From the NCBI RefSeq assembly GCF_001623875.1, contig NZ_LWAE01000007.1:186001-250000 (forward strand): DNA of 64,000 bases, written 5' to 3'. The first letter of the stretch is position 1, and every line of letters begins with the position of its first letter. This document shows positions 36,356 to 45,235 of the stretch, one piece after another. The DNA comes from Clostridium magnum DSM 2767 (GTDB lineage Bacteria > Bacillota > Clostridia > Clostridiales > Clostridiaceae). The translations under genes and the position numbers were made by a program. The notes beneath the pieces were generated by a model. The model was not told where the DNA came from, did not search any database, and worked only from the letters and a program-made list of their open reading frames with translations.

Positions 36356-39268
36356 ATGAATAAAATAAAAGAAATAATTGAAAAGGAAGACAAAAAGAAT
36401 CCTTATACTGATGATGAAATTAGTAAGATGTTAAGCATAACTAGAGGAGAGGTGATTAATTTAAGAAAATTATTAGAGGTTGGGGATTCAAGAGATCGAA
36501 GAAAAGACCTATTACAAGATGAAATTGTGAAAATATTAACAGAAAACTCCAAAGTGTCCGAGAGAGGACTAACAGAGGAACTAAATAATAGAGGCTTTAA
36601 AGTATCTAGAAATATTGTGTCTAGATTTTTGAAAGAAGTAAATATAGAAAATTTTAATAATGATGAATCTGAAGAGAATATCGAAGAAGAACATAGTGAA
36701 GAAAGTTCTGTAAAGCATGAAGCTTTTGATATTCTTATTGGGGCTAAGGGAAGCTTGAGACCTAAAATAGAACAATCTAAAGCAGCTATTTTATATCCAC
36801 CCAATGGATTACACACATTAATTTATGGAGAAACTGGAGTAGGAAAAAGCGAATTAGTAGAATGTATGTATAAATTTGCAGTAGAGTCAGGAGTAAAAGT
36901 TAAAGATTCACCCTTTGTTGTATTTAACTGTGCAGATTATGCTGAGAATTCAAATCTTTTGCTAGCACAGTTATTTGGATATGTAAAAGGTGCATATACT
37001 GGTGCAGATATTAATAAGGAAGGATTAGTTGAAAAAGCTAATAATGGCATACTTTTTTTAGATGAGATACACAGATTACCACCAGAAGGACAAGAAATAT
37101 TATTTTCTTTAATTGATAGAGGAAAATTTCGAAGACTTGGTGAGACTCAGAATACAAGGTCTGCAAATGTAATGCTAATATCCGCAACAACGGAATCACC
37201 AGAATCAAGTTTATTGTTGACTTTCAGAAGAAGAATACCTATGCTGATTGAATTACCATCACTAAAGGAAAGACCTCTTTCAGAAAGATATGAAATAATT
37301 AGAAACTTCTTTTCAAAAGAAGCTTCAAGAATTAACAGAAGTATTGTTGTAAAATCTGAAGTTGTAAAAAGCCTAATGCTATATAATTGCATAGGTAATA
37401 TAGGTCAACTTAGAAGTGATATTCAAGTTGCTTGTGCAAGAAGCTTTTTAAATACTATGTATAAGAAAAATAAAAATGCAATTATTGATGTTTTGGATCT
37501 TCCTAATCATGTTACAAATGAACTTCTTAAGATTAAAAAAAGAGGTCCGGATATGGAGGAGTACATTGGTAGTGATCTAGTAGTAAATCCTGACGACATT
37601 AATGAAGAAATTTATAAAGAAGATAGATATATGATTCCAAATAAGATATATCAGTTTATTGAAAAAAAGTTTGTTGACCTAGAAAAAAAAGGTCTAAAAA
37701 AGGATGAAATAAATAATATCATTGGTGAAAAAGTAGAAATAGAACTGAAAAAATTTGCTAAGAGTTTTCAAATTAACAGTTATATGTCCAAGAAAGATTT
37801 AGAGGGTGTAGTAGAGGATAAGGTTATAACAACTGTTGAAAGATCCTTGATGATTGCAAAGGAGAATTTAGAAAATATTCAAGAAAATCTTTTTTATTCT
37901 TTAGCAATTCATTTAAATGAAGCTTATAACAGAATAAAAAATGGAAAAATAATAGTTAACCCTCAATTAGAAAAGATAATTAAAAACTATAAAGTTGAAT
38001 ATGAGATTGCTGAATTAATCGCAACTCAAATAAGTATTGATTTAGAAATTGCAATACCCAAGGATGAAATAGGATTTATAGCTATGTATTTGAAAGCTTT
38101 TCGTAGGGACAATTACAGCAATAAAGGAAGAGTTAGGGTAATTATACTCACCCATGGACATGTTGCTTGCGGAATAGCAGAAGTGGCCAATAAGCTTTTA
38201 GGTGTTGATAATGCAGTAGGTATTGAGATGTCTTTAGACGAAAGTCCTGAATCAGCTTTGGAAAGAACATTAGAATTGGTAGTGAAAACCGATGAAGGAA
38301 AAGGTTGTATTCTATTAATAGATATGGGGTCGTTAATTACATTTGGAGAAATTATTACTAAAAGAACAGGCATTTTAACTAAAACTATTGGTAGAGTTGA
38401 TACTGTATTAGCTTTAGAGGTAGTGAGAAGAGCTTGTATTGGAGAACATAGTTTAGATGAAATAATATCAGCAGTATCCGAAAATAGAAATTATGTTGGA
38501 AAAATGCATGGTACAAATTATGTTAAAAAACTACCTAAAACAATAATAACTGTTTGTATAACAGGAGAAGGTACAGCATTAAATATAAAAAAGTATATAG
38601 AAGATTTAATTCCAGAGATAGAAAATGAAGTTAATATAATACCACTAGGAATAATAAATAGACATAATATTACAGAGGAAATTCGCAAATTAAGTGAAGA
38701 GAATAATATAGAAGCTATAGTAGGAACAATTAATGTCAACGTAAATGATATTCCATTCATATCTTTTGAAGATGTTATAAAAGGATCTGGCATAAATCGT
38801 ATAAAGGATATATTAGGAATTGTAGATAGAGCTTCTAATCCTTTAGAAGAGATAGTGGATGAAGATTTAATATTATGTGATTTAAAAGCAACTTCAAAAA
38901 ATGAAGTTATAGATATACTAGTAAATATGTTAAAAAACAAGGAATTGGTAGATGACCAATTTATGCTAAGTGTTTATAAAAGAGAAACAATGGGTGGAAC
39001 GCTTCTATATGAGCAAATAGCAATACCGCATGGATTCCCACAGCATGTAAATAAATCATCAATAGCTATTGCAAAGCTTAAAGAACCTATTGAATGGGAA
39101 ATTGGAAAGAAAACAGACTTAATAATTTTAATTGCCATGAAAGAAAGCGGAAAGAATAACTTAGTTCATTTATTTAGAAGACTTTCAGATGAAGAAGTAA
39201 GAAAACTTATAAGAAAATCAAATACTAGAAAAGAAATATCAGAAATTATATTGAATAGAACAAATTAA
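36356..39268 (+). CDS. LevR-type sigma-54-dependent activator with PTS regulatory domains
   Basis: The protein of about 970 residues begins with a winged-helix-like DNA-binding region (1-100). A sigma-54 AAA+ domain follows, with Walker A GETGVGKSE near 157, the sigma-54 contact loop GAYTGAD near 211 and Walker B ILFLDEIH near 231. Next come a PRD domain (about 490-590, with His in LAIHLNEAY) and a mannose-type EIIA domain (ILTHGHVACG near 595). The C-terminus is a fructose/galactitol-type EIIA-like domain with a His in IAIPHGF near 888. Classical LevR ends with a second PRD instead. PTS phosphorylation of these His residues probably couples activity to sugar transport. The ATG at 36356 has GGTGAGG upstream. 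It activates the sigma-54 promoters at 39.3-43.5 kb (inference). Confidence 0.9.
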   Translation: MNKIKEIIEKEDKKNPYTDDEISKMLSITRGEVINLRKLLEVGDSRDRRKDLLQDEIVKILTENSKVSERGLTEELNNRGFKVSRNIVSRFLKEVNIENFNNDESEENIEEEHSEESSVKHEAFDILIGAKGSLRPKIEQSKAAILYPPNGLHTLIYGETGVGKSELVECMYKFAVESGVKVKDSPFVVFNCADYAENSNLLLAQLFGYVKGAYTGADINKEGLVEKANNGILFLDEIHRLPPEGQEILFSLIDRGKFRRLGETQNTRSANVMLISATTESPESSLLLTFRRRIPMLIELPSLKERPLSERYEIIRNFFSKEASRINRSIVVKSEVVKSLMLYNCIGNIGQLRSDIQVACARSFLNTMYKKNKNAIIDVLDLPNHVTNELLKIKKRGPDMEEYIGSDLVVNPDDINEEIYKEDRYMIPNKIYQFIEKKFVDLEKKGLKKDEINNIIGEKVEIELKKFAKSFQINSYMSKKDLEGVVEDKVITTVERSLMIAKENLENIQENLFYSLAIHLNEAYNRIKNGKIIVNPQLEKIIKNYKVEYEIAELIATQISIDLEIAIPKDEIGFIAMYLKAFRRDNYSNKGRVRVIILTHGHVACGIAEVANKLLGVDNAVGIEMSLDESPESALERTLELVVKTDEGKGCILLIDMGSLITFGEIITKRTGILTKTIGRVDTVLALEVVRRACIGEHSLDEIISAVSENRNYVGKMHGTNYVKKLPKTIITVCITGEGTALNIKKYIEDLIPEIENEVNIIPLGIINRHNITEEIRKLSEENNIEAIVGTINVNVNDIPFISFEDVIKGSGINRIKDILGIVDRASNPLEEIVDEDLILCDLKATSKNEVIDILVNMLKNKELVDDQFMLSVYKRETMGGTLLYEQIAIPHGFPQHVNKSSIAIAKLKEPIEWEIGKKTDLIILIAMKESGKNNLVHLFRRLSDEEVRKLIRKSNTRKEISEIILNRTN

Positions 39269-39293
39269 GCCAAATGTTTGGCATGGCGATTGC
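39269..39293 (+). promoter_or_regulatory. Sigma-54 promoter 2
   Basis: TTGGCATGGCGATTGC has GG at 39280-39281 and GC at 39292-39293. The inverted repeat GCCAAA-TG-TTTGGC (39269-39282) covers the -24 box. It starts at the stop codon of the activator gene. Confidence 0.78.
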
Positions 39294-39339
39294 TATATAA
39301 ACTCAGTATAAAAGATAAAACAAATCTTAAAGCTTATAG

Positions 39340-39385
39340 TTGTGATAAATATACCCTTATTATATATAAAAATTATTTATCACAA
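39340..39385. promoter_or_regulatory. Inverted repeat, candidate upstream activator site
   Basis: TTGTGATAAATA (39340-39351) and TATTTATCACAA (39374-39385) form a perfect 12-bp inverted repeat with a 22-bp gap, between two sigma-54 promoters and before EIIA. It could be the binding site of the LevR-type activator, or a Crp-like site pair (TGTGA half-sites). Confidence 0.45.
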
Positions 39386-39396
39386 AAACAAATCAA

Positions 39397-39421
39397 GCCA
39401 AATGTTTGGCATGAAAAATGC
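39397..39421 (+). promoter_or_regulatory. Sigma-54 promoter 3 (PTS EIIA)
   Basis: TTGGCATGAAAAATGC has GG at 39408-39409 and GC at 39420-39421. GCCAAA-TG-TTTGGC (39397-39410) again covers the -24 box. It is 30 bp upstream of the EIIA start. Confidence 0.82.
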
Positions 39422-39450
39422 TATAAATATAAGGGAAAGGAGGATAAGTT

Positions 39451-39912
39451 GTGAAAACTATTGATTTCATTAAAAATGGAATTATTTTAACAAATCTAAA
39501 GGCTAGCAGTAAGGAAGAAGTTTTTCAGATACTTCATGATAAGCTTTACAAAAGAGGGAATGTAAAAGAAAGCTTCTATAAAGGGTTAGTTGAAAGGGAA
39601 AAGAAATTTCCAACAGGGATATTGTTGAAAAGTTATAATATTGCGATCCCACATACAGATCCTGAACACGTTATTAATCCATCTATTGCAATTGCCACAT
39701 TACAAGAACCTGTTGTATTTCAATGTATGGATGATGAAAATAAGTCAGTGGATGTAAAAATGGTGTTTATGTTAGCACTAAATGAGGCCCATTCCCACAT
39801 AGAGATATTACAAAAAATAATCTTACTGATACAAAATGACCTATTATTAGAGAATCTATTAAAATCTCAAAATAAAGAAGAATTTGTTCAAAAGATAGCC
39901 CAAGGCCAATAA
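39451..39912 (+). CDS. PTS EIIA component, galactitol/fructose type (first copy)
   Basis: The 153-residue EIIA carries the phosphate from HPr to EIIB. The active His is in YNIAIPHTDPEHV near residue 69. The rest (FPTGILLKSY, VVFQCMDDENKSVDVKMVFMLAL, HIEILQKIILLIQND) matches the Gat-type EIIA family. Its start is GTG with AAGGAGG upstream. A paralogue of high similarity lies at 43562. It is followed by EIIB 55 bp later. Confidence 0.92.
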   Translation: MKTIDFIKNGIILTNLKASSKEEVFQILHDKLYKRGNVKESFYKGLVEREKKFPTGILLKSYNIAIPHTDPEHVINPSIAIATLQEPVVFQCMDDENKSVDVKMVFMLALNEAHSHIEILQKIILLIQNDLLLENLLKSQNKEEFVQKIAQGQ

Positions 39913-39967
39913 AGTTTTATTTATATATTAAATTAATAATAAAAAATAAATTAAATGAGGTGTAATT

Positions 39968-40258
39968 ATGGAAAAAAGAAAAGTTATTTTAGTTGCTTGT
40001 GGAGCAGGAATTGCTACATCCACTGTTGTATGTGAAAGAGTTGAAAAATTAGTAAAAGACAATAAAATTAATGCTCAAGTTATACAATGTAAGATTGCAG
40101 AAGTTGCATCAAGAGAAAGTGAAGCGGATTTAATTGTATCTACAACTATATTGCCAAAGCAGTATGCTATACCAGCTCTTAAGGCTATGCCATATATAAC
40201 TGGTATGGGAGCAGAAAAATTAGATCAGGAAATAATTAATATTCTAAAAGGAAATTAA
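39968..40258 (+). CDS. PTS EIIB component, galactitol type
   Basis: The 96-residue EIIB has the phospho-Cys loop VILVACGAGIATSTVV near residue 11, and STTILPKQYAIPALKAMPYITGMG. It passes phosphate from EIIA to the incoming sugar alcohol bound to EIIC. GAGGTG precedes the ATG. It lies between EIIA and EIIC in the standard order. Confidence 0.93.
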   Translation: MEKRKVILVACGAGIATSTVVCERVEKLVKDNKINAQVIQCKIAEVASRESEADLIVSTTILPKQYAIPALKAMPYITGMGAEKLDQEIINILKGN

Positions 40259-40346
40259 AAAACTGTTTTCTATTAAATTAGTGAGAGTATGATAGCACTT
40301 TGTCAATTTATAAACGATAAGATAAAAATTAAAGGGGGATTTTATA

Positions 40347-41609
40347 ATGACACTATTAGGTATTATTCAATATATTCTTGGACTAGGACCAACTGTTATG
40401 CTTCCTTTATCTATCACTATAATTGGATTAATCTTTGGACAAGGTTTTAAAAAGGCATTTAAGTCTGGTATTACTATAGGTATAGGTTTCGTGGGAATCA
40501 ATCTAGTAATAGGATTACTTGTAAACAGCTTAGGACCAGCAGCACAGGCAATGGTAACTAGATTTGGATTACATCTAACAGTAATAGATGGTGGATGGCC
40601 ATCAGCGGCGGCAGCAACTTGGGCATCTCCAGTAGCAACAATTATAATACCCTTAGCATTAGTAGTTAATCTTATTATGATAGCTACAAAAACTACTAAA
40701 ACAATGAATATAGATATTTGGAATTACTGGCATTTTGCAGCAGCAGGAGCAACAATTTATGTATTAACTCATGGAAATTGGATATTATCAATAGCAGCTG
40801 CTGTAATCTATGAAATAGTAGTTCTTAAGGTAGCAGATTGGACAGCTCCAATGGTTCAGGAGTTTTATGGGTTAGATGGTATATCTCTACCTACAGGGTC
40901 TACAGCATCCTTTGCACCTCTAGGAATTTTAATAGGAAAAGGAGTTAGCAAAATTCCTGGAATTAAAAATTTACATGCTGATCCAGATACTATTCAGAAA
41001 AGAATGGGAATATTCGGAGAACCTATGATGATGGGGGTAGTACTAGGAGCAGTTTTAGGTATACTAGCAGGTTATGATTTAGGCAAAGTACTTCAAATTG
41101 GTATGTCAATGGGCGGTGTTATGTTACTTCTTCCACGTATGGTTAAGATAATAATGGAAGGGTTAATACCTGTCTCAGAGTCAGTTAGAGAGTTTTTACA
41201 GAAGAGATTTGCAGGCAGAGAACTTCATATAGGTTTGGATGCTGCGTTATCAGTTGGACATCCAGCAGTAATGGCTACAGCTTTAATATTAGTACCTATA
41301 ACTATTTTACTAGCAATAATATTACCAGGAAATAGGGTTTTGCCTTTTGGTGATCTTGCATCAATACCATTCTTTATAGCATTTATTGTTGGAGCGTCAA
41401 GAGGAAACATAGTACACTCAGTAATAACAGGAACAATATTAATGGCACTATCCTTATATATGGCTACAGACTTTGCAGGAGTTTATACTCAAATGATACA
41501 ACAAGCTCACTTCCAAATGCCAGAAGGAGCATCACAAATGACAAACTTTGATACAGGTGGTAACTTATTTAATTGGATAGTATTAAAATTAGGTGAATTA
41601 ATTTCTTAA
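40347..41609 (+). CDS. PTS EIIC component, galactitol (GatC) family permease
   Basis: This 420-residue integral membrane protein has many hydrophobic helices. It starts MTLLGIIQYILGLGPTVMLPL. GatC-family segments include IDGGWPSAAAATWASPVATI, YWHFAAAGATIY, EFYGLDGISLPTGSTASFAPLG and HIGLDAALSVGHPAVMATALILVP. It transports and phosphorylates a polyol. Family members use galactitol or pentitols (arabitol, xylitol, ribitol), and the downstream pentose phosphate genes favour a pentitol here. A terminator follows at 41676-41712. Confidence 0.93.
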   Translation: MTLLGIIQYILGLGPTVMLPLSITIIGLIFGQGFKKAFKSGITIGIGFVGINLVIGLLVNSLGPAAQAMVTRFGLHLTVIDGGWPSAAAATWASPVATIIIPLALVVNLIMIATKTTKTMNIDIWNYWHFAAAGATIYVLTHGNWILSIAAAVIYEIVVLKVADWTAPMVQEFYGLDGISLPTGSTASFAPLGILIGKGVSKIPGIKNLHADPDTIQKRMGIFGEPMMMGVVLGAVLGILAGYDLGKVLQIGMSMGGVMLLLPRMVKIIMEGLIPVSESVREFLQKRFAGRELHIGLDAALSVGHPAVMATALILVPITILLAIILPGNRVLPFGDLASIPFFIAFIVGASRGNIVHSVITGTILMALSLYMATDFAGVYTQMIQQAHFQMPEGASQMTNFDTGGNLFNWIVLKLGELIS

Positions 41610-41675
41610 TATTATGAAAATCAAAAGTTTGCCAGGGAAAATTAAACTTATATCTGTATGAATTTTAGAATAAAG

Positions 41676-41712
41676 AGCTGTTGCACTAAGAAATTAGTAC
41701 AGCAGCTTTTTT
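41676..41712 (+). terminator. Terminator after EIIC
   Basis: AGCTGTTGCACTAA pairs imperfectly with TTAGTACAGCAGCT, followed by six T. It ends the EIIA-EIIB-EIIC unit before the next sigma-54 promoter. Confidence 0.78.
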
Positions 41713-41797
41713 ACTTGTAAAAAAATACGATTGTTCATAATGGCATATTTTGTTTCAATATAAGCCAGTGTAATCGTAAACTTTGATACATTTTAAA

Positions 41798-41821
41798 CCA
41801 AAACCTTGGCATGAAAAATGC
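41798..41821 (+). promoter_or_regulatory. Sigma-54 promoter 4 (phosphohexomutase gene)
   Basis: TTGGCATGAAAAATGC has GG at 41808-41809 and GC at 41820-41821. CCAA-AACC-TTGG (41798-41809) overlaps the -24 box. The ATG inside this promoter (41811) cannot be the translation start. About 70 bp upstream CATATTTTGTTT recurs (near 41743) as near the activator promoter (near 36215). Confidence 0.8.
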
Positions 41822-41855
41822 TTTATATGTAGATATAAGTGAATGGAGGGATAAA

Positions 41856-43376
41856 ATGATAAAACAATTATACAAACTACAAAATAGCACAGATATAAGA
41901 GGAATTGCAATCGACTATCCTGAGAAGCAAGTCAACTTAACAAATGAATGCATAAAGCTTATAGCTTATGGATTTGTTAGATGGTTAGAAGGCAAAAAAA
42001 GTATGAACCGCAGCAGTTTAAAGATAGCTATTGGAACAGATTCTAGATTATCCGGACCGAAGCTTAAATATTCTATTATACAGGAATTAAGTAACTTAGG
42101 CTGCAAGGTATATGATTGTGGAATGTGTACAACTCCAGCAATGTTTATGACTACTATACTGGAGGATTACAAATGTGATGGAGCCATAATGATAACAGCT
42201 AGTCATCTTCCTTATTACTATAATGGGTTAAAATTTTTTACAAAAGAAGGTGGATGTGAGAAAGAAGATATAAGAAGCATCATTAATATAGCATCAACAG
42301 AAGAATATAGTTATGAAGCTGATAAAGGACCAGTTTTCAAAGTTGATTTTATTAGGGAATATTCAAGATTATTAGTTAATATGATCCGTGAAGGTGTTTC
42401 CTCTAAAGAAAATTATGATGAACCCTTATCAGGATTCAAGATTGTTGTTGACGCTGGTAACGGAGCAGGAGGATTTTTCGCAAATAAAGTTTTAGCTGTT
42501 TTGGGGGCAGATGTTACTGGAAGCCAATTTATTGAGCCAGATGGCAGGTTTCCAAATCATATTCCAAACCCTGAAAATAAAGAAGCTATGAATGCTATAA
42601 GAACTGCGGTACTGAAAAATTATGCGGATCTAGGAATAATTTTCGATGCTGATGTAGATAGGGCTGCGATTGTAGATTCCAAGGGTACAGAAATAAATAA
42701 AAATGCACTTATAGCTGTTATTTCTTCAATAGTTTTACAAGAACACCCTAAGTCAATAATTGTTACAGATTCAGTAACTTCTACAGGCTTGGGCGAATTT
42801 ATTAGCAAATTAGGAGGAACACATCATAGGTTCAAAAGAGGATATAAAAACGTCATAAATGAAGCTATAAGACTTAATAATGAAGGAAAAGAATGTGATT
42901 TAGCTATAGAAACATCTGGACATGCAGCATTAAAGGAAAATTACTTTTTAGATGATGGTGCATACTTAATAGCCAAGATACTAATAAAAATGGCAAAGTT
43001 AAATTTAGAAAATAAAAAAATCCAGAATTTAATAGAGGACTTAAAAATTCCTTATGAAAGTTTAGATTTTAGAATTGATATTAAAGATGAAAACTTTAAG
43101 GAATATGGGGCAGATATAATAAAAGAATTGGAATATTGTGTACAGGGAATTGAAGGATGGAGCTTAGTGCCTAATAATTATGAAGGTATTAGAGTATCCT
43201 GTGATAAATCTAATGGAGATGGCTGGTTTTTATTAAGGCTATCATTACATGAACCTATTTTGGCTTTAAATATAGAATCAGATTCAGCTAATGGTGTTAA
43301 AAAAATTACAGATAAATTGGTGCCATTTTTCAGTAAATACAATGGGTTAGATATAAATAAATTAATACTGAATTAA
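41856..43376 (+). CDS. Phosphomannomutase/phosphoglucomutase-family protein
   Basis: The protein of about 506 residues belongs to the alpha-D-phosphohexomutase family. The phosphoserine loop is TASHLPYYYNG near 114 (usual TASHNP), the metal loop DADVDRA near 263 and the sugar loop ETSGHAAL near 350. Both the Ser and the three Asp are kept, so it is probably active. The substrate in this context is unclear: it may act on a hexose or pentose phosphate. The ATG at 41856 has GGAGGG upstream. A longer frame from 41811 would start inside the sigma-54 promoter. It forms its own sigma-54 unit between the PTS and the second EIIA. Confidence 0.85.
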   Translation: MIKQLYKLQNSTDIRGIAIDYPEKQVNLTNECIKLIAYGFVRWLEGKKSMNRSSLKIAIGTDSRLSGPKLKYSIIQELSNLGCKVYDCGMCTTPAMFMTTILEDYKCDGAIMITASHLPYYYNGLKFFTKEGGCEKEDIRSIINIASTEEYSYEADKGPVFKVDFIREYSRLLVNMIREGVSSKENYDEPLSGFKIVVDAGNGAGGFFANKVLAVLGADVTGSQFIEPDGRFPNHIPNPENKEAMNAIRTAVLKNYADLGIIFDADVDRAAIVDSKGTEINKNALIAVISSIVLQEHPKSIIVTDSVTSTGLGEFISKLGGTHHRFKRGYKNVINEAIRLNNEGKECDLAIETSGHAALKENYFLDDGAYLIAKILIKMAKLNLENKKIQNLIEDLKIPYESLDFRIDIKDENFKEYGADIIKELEYCVQGIEGWSLVPNNYEGIRVSCDKSNGDGWFLLRLSLHEPILALNIESDSANGVKKITDKLVPFFSKYNGLDINKLILN

Positions 43377-43400
43377 TTTATTTATAAAACACAAAAGGAG

Positions 43401-43424
43401 CCAGGAGTTTGGCATGAAAAATGC
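43401..43424 (+). promoter_or_regulatory. Sigma-54 promoter 5
   Basis: TTGGCATGAAAAATGC has GG at 43411-43412 and GC at 43423-43424. The overlapping inverted repeat is weak here (CCA...TGG). It is 138 bp before the second EIIA. Confidence 0.75.
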
Positions 43425-43504
43425 TATAGGATATTACAAGATAAATTAAAAATAAATGCTATAAATTTTAATGAAAATATTTTTATAAAGTAGAACAAAA
43501 GAAA

Positions 43505-43528
43505 CCAAAGGTTTGGCACAGAAAATGC
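43505..43528 (+). promoter_or_regulatory. Sigma-54 promoter 6 (second EIIA and catabolic operon)
   Basis: TTGGCACAGAAAATGC has GG at 43515-43516 and GC at 43527-43528. It is the copy closest to the sigma-54 consensus TGGCAC. CCAAA-GG-TTTGG (43505-43516) covers the -24 box. Confidence 0.82.
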
Positions 43529-43561
43529 TTTATGTATTGATAAGAAGAAGGGGGTGAGTTC

Positions 43562-44038
43562 ATGGGACTTACAGAATTAATTAAGAATGGAGTTGTCATA
43601 ACTAATTTAGAAGGTGACTGCAAGGAAGAAGTTTTCAAAGGTCTTTATAATGAACTTTACAAACAAGGAAAGGTAAAAGAGAGTTTTTATGAAGGATTAA
43701 TAAAAAGAGAAGAGGTTTTTCCAACAGGATTATTATTGACTAAACATAATGTAGCAATCCCGCATACCGATGTTGAACATGTAAATAGTTCTTGCATAGC
43801 GGTGGCAACATTAAAAAATCCAGTAACATTTCAGTGTATGGAGGATTCAGATAAATCTTTGGAAATAAGAATAGTGTTTATGTTAGCAATGGCAGAAGCA
43901 CATAGTCATATTGAAATGCTTCAGAAATTAATAATGCTGATACAAAATGAAGTGGTTTTAGAAAATATCTTAAGAGCACAAAATAAAAATGAAGTTATAG
44001 AACAAATAAATCAAGTTTATGAAAGTTTAAGCGTGTAA
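43562..44038 (+). CDS. PTS EIIA component, galactitol/fructose type (second copy)
   Basis: The 158-residue protein is closely similar to the EIIA at 39451 throughout. The phospho-His is in HNVAIPHTDVEHV near residue 67, and FPTGLLLTKH and FMLAMAEAHSHIEMLQKLIMLIQNE are shared. GGGGGTG precedes the ATG. Both copies look functional. The second begins a unit with dehydrogenase and pentose phosphate genes under sigma-54 promoters 5 and 6, so it may provide extra EIIA or serve a second EIIB/C elsewhere. Confidence 0.92.
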   Translation: MGLTELIKNGVVITNLEGDCKEEVFKGLYNELYKQGKVKESFYEGLIKREEVFPTGLLLTKHNVAIPHTDVEHVNSSCIAVATLKNPVTFQCMEDSDKSLEIRIVFMLAMAEAHSHIEMLQKLIMLIQNEVVLENILRAQNKNEVIEQINQVYESLSV

Positions 44039-44179
44039 AACAGGATAAATGGATTGGAACTATTTGTGGTCAAAAGATAATCCATGGAACAGTGAAGGTT
44101 TACGACTATGCATGAAAATTATAATGATAAATAATAAAAACTTTAAGTCGAAATAAATTTAATTAAGGAGTGATAGTTA

Positions 44180-45211
44180 ATGAAGGCATTAGTTAAAACA
44201 GGAAAAGGCTATGGAAATATGGAGCTTTTAGATATTAAAGAACCTACTATAAATGATGATCAAGTTAAAATTAAAGTTGAGTATTCAGGTATTTGTGGAT
44301 CAGATATCCATTCCTATAAAGGTGAATACAATAATTTAAGACCACCTCTTGTATTAGGCCATGAGTTTTCAGGCATAGTAACAGAGATAGGAAAGAATGT
44401 AACAGGTATTCAAGTAGGAGATAGGGTAACAAGCGAAACTACCTTTGAAATATGTGGTAAATGTCATTACTGTAAAACAGGAGATTATAATCTATGCTCA
44501 ACCAGAAAGGGTATTGGAACTCAGATAGATGGAAGCTTTGCTGAATACGTTGTAGCTAGAAAAGAAAGTGTACATGTTCTACCTAAAAATGTTGATTTGC
44601 TTTCAGCTGCACTAACAGAGCCTTTAGCATGCTGTACTCACCCAGCTATAGAAAAGACAAATATAGAAGTTGGAGAATATGTATTAATTTTTGGACCAGG
44701 ACCAATAGGTCTTTTATTAGCTCAAGTTGCTAGAGCTAAGGGAGCATATATTATTTTAGCAGGAACAGCTAAAGATGTAGAGAGAATGAAACTTGGTAAA
44801 GAACTTGGAATAGAGCGTACTATAAACATTCAAGAAGAAAATATTGAAGAGGTTATCAAAGAGTTAACAAATGGATATGGTGTAGATAAGGTATTTGATT
44901 GTTCAGGATCAATTCATGCAGTAAACTCAGGACTTAATTTATTAAAGAAAAAGGGTACTTTAGTTCAAGTTGGAATATTTGCCAAATCAGTTAATGAGCT
45001 AGATCAAGAAAAGATAATTCAAAAAGAACTTATTTATGTTGGAAGCAGAAGTCAAAAACCAACTTCTTGGGATTTAGCTTTATATCTTTTAGACACAGGT
45101 AAAGTTAATGCTAAAGCTCTTGTAAGTAAAGTTTATAATCTAGAAGATTGGCAAGAAGCATTTGATAAAGTTATGAGTGGTGAAGAAATAAAAGTTGTGA
45201 TAAAGCCTTAA
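44180..45211 (+). CDS. Zinc-dependent polyol (phosphate) dehydrogenase
   Basis: The 343-residue medium-chain alcohol dehydrogenase has catalytic Zn ligands in GICGSDIHSYKG and LGHEFSG. The structural Zn motif is CGKCHYCKTGDYNLC, and the NAD fold is FGPGPIGLLLAQVARAKGA. It resembles sorbitol and galactitol-1-phosphate dehydrogenases. Following the PTS it would oxidise the polyol phosphate to a ketose phosphate, for a pentitol ribulose- or xylulose-5-phosphate. The substrate is inferred from neighbours only. AAGGAGTG precedes the ATG, and transketolase begins 24 bp later. Confidence 0.87.
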   Translation: MKALVKTGKGYGNMELLDIKEPTINDDQVKIKVEYSGICGSDIHSYKGEYNNLRPPLVLGHEFSGIVTEIGKNVTGIQVGDRVTSETTFEICGKCHYCKTGDYNLCSTRKGIGTQIDGSFAEYVVARKESVHVLPKNVDLLSAALTEPLACCTHPAIEKTNIEVGEYVLIFGPGPIGLLLAQVARAKGAYIILAGTAKDVERMKLGKELGIERTINIQEENIEEVIKELTNGYGVDKVFDCSGSIHAVNSGLNLLKKKGTLVQVGIFAKSVNELDQEKIIQKELIYVGSRSQKPTSWDLALYLLDTGKVNAKALVSKVYNLEDWQEAFDKVMSGEEIKVVIKP

Positions 45212-45235
45212 CTAAAAATGGGGAGGGAATAAATT

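Noticed and set aside
41811..41855. N-terminal extension of the phosphohexomutase
   Set aside because: The ATG at 41811 lies between the -24 and -12 boxes of a sigma-54 promoter, so it would not be in the transcript; the ATG at 41856 has GGAGGG.
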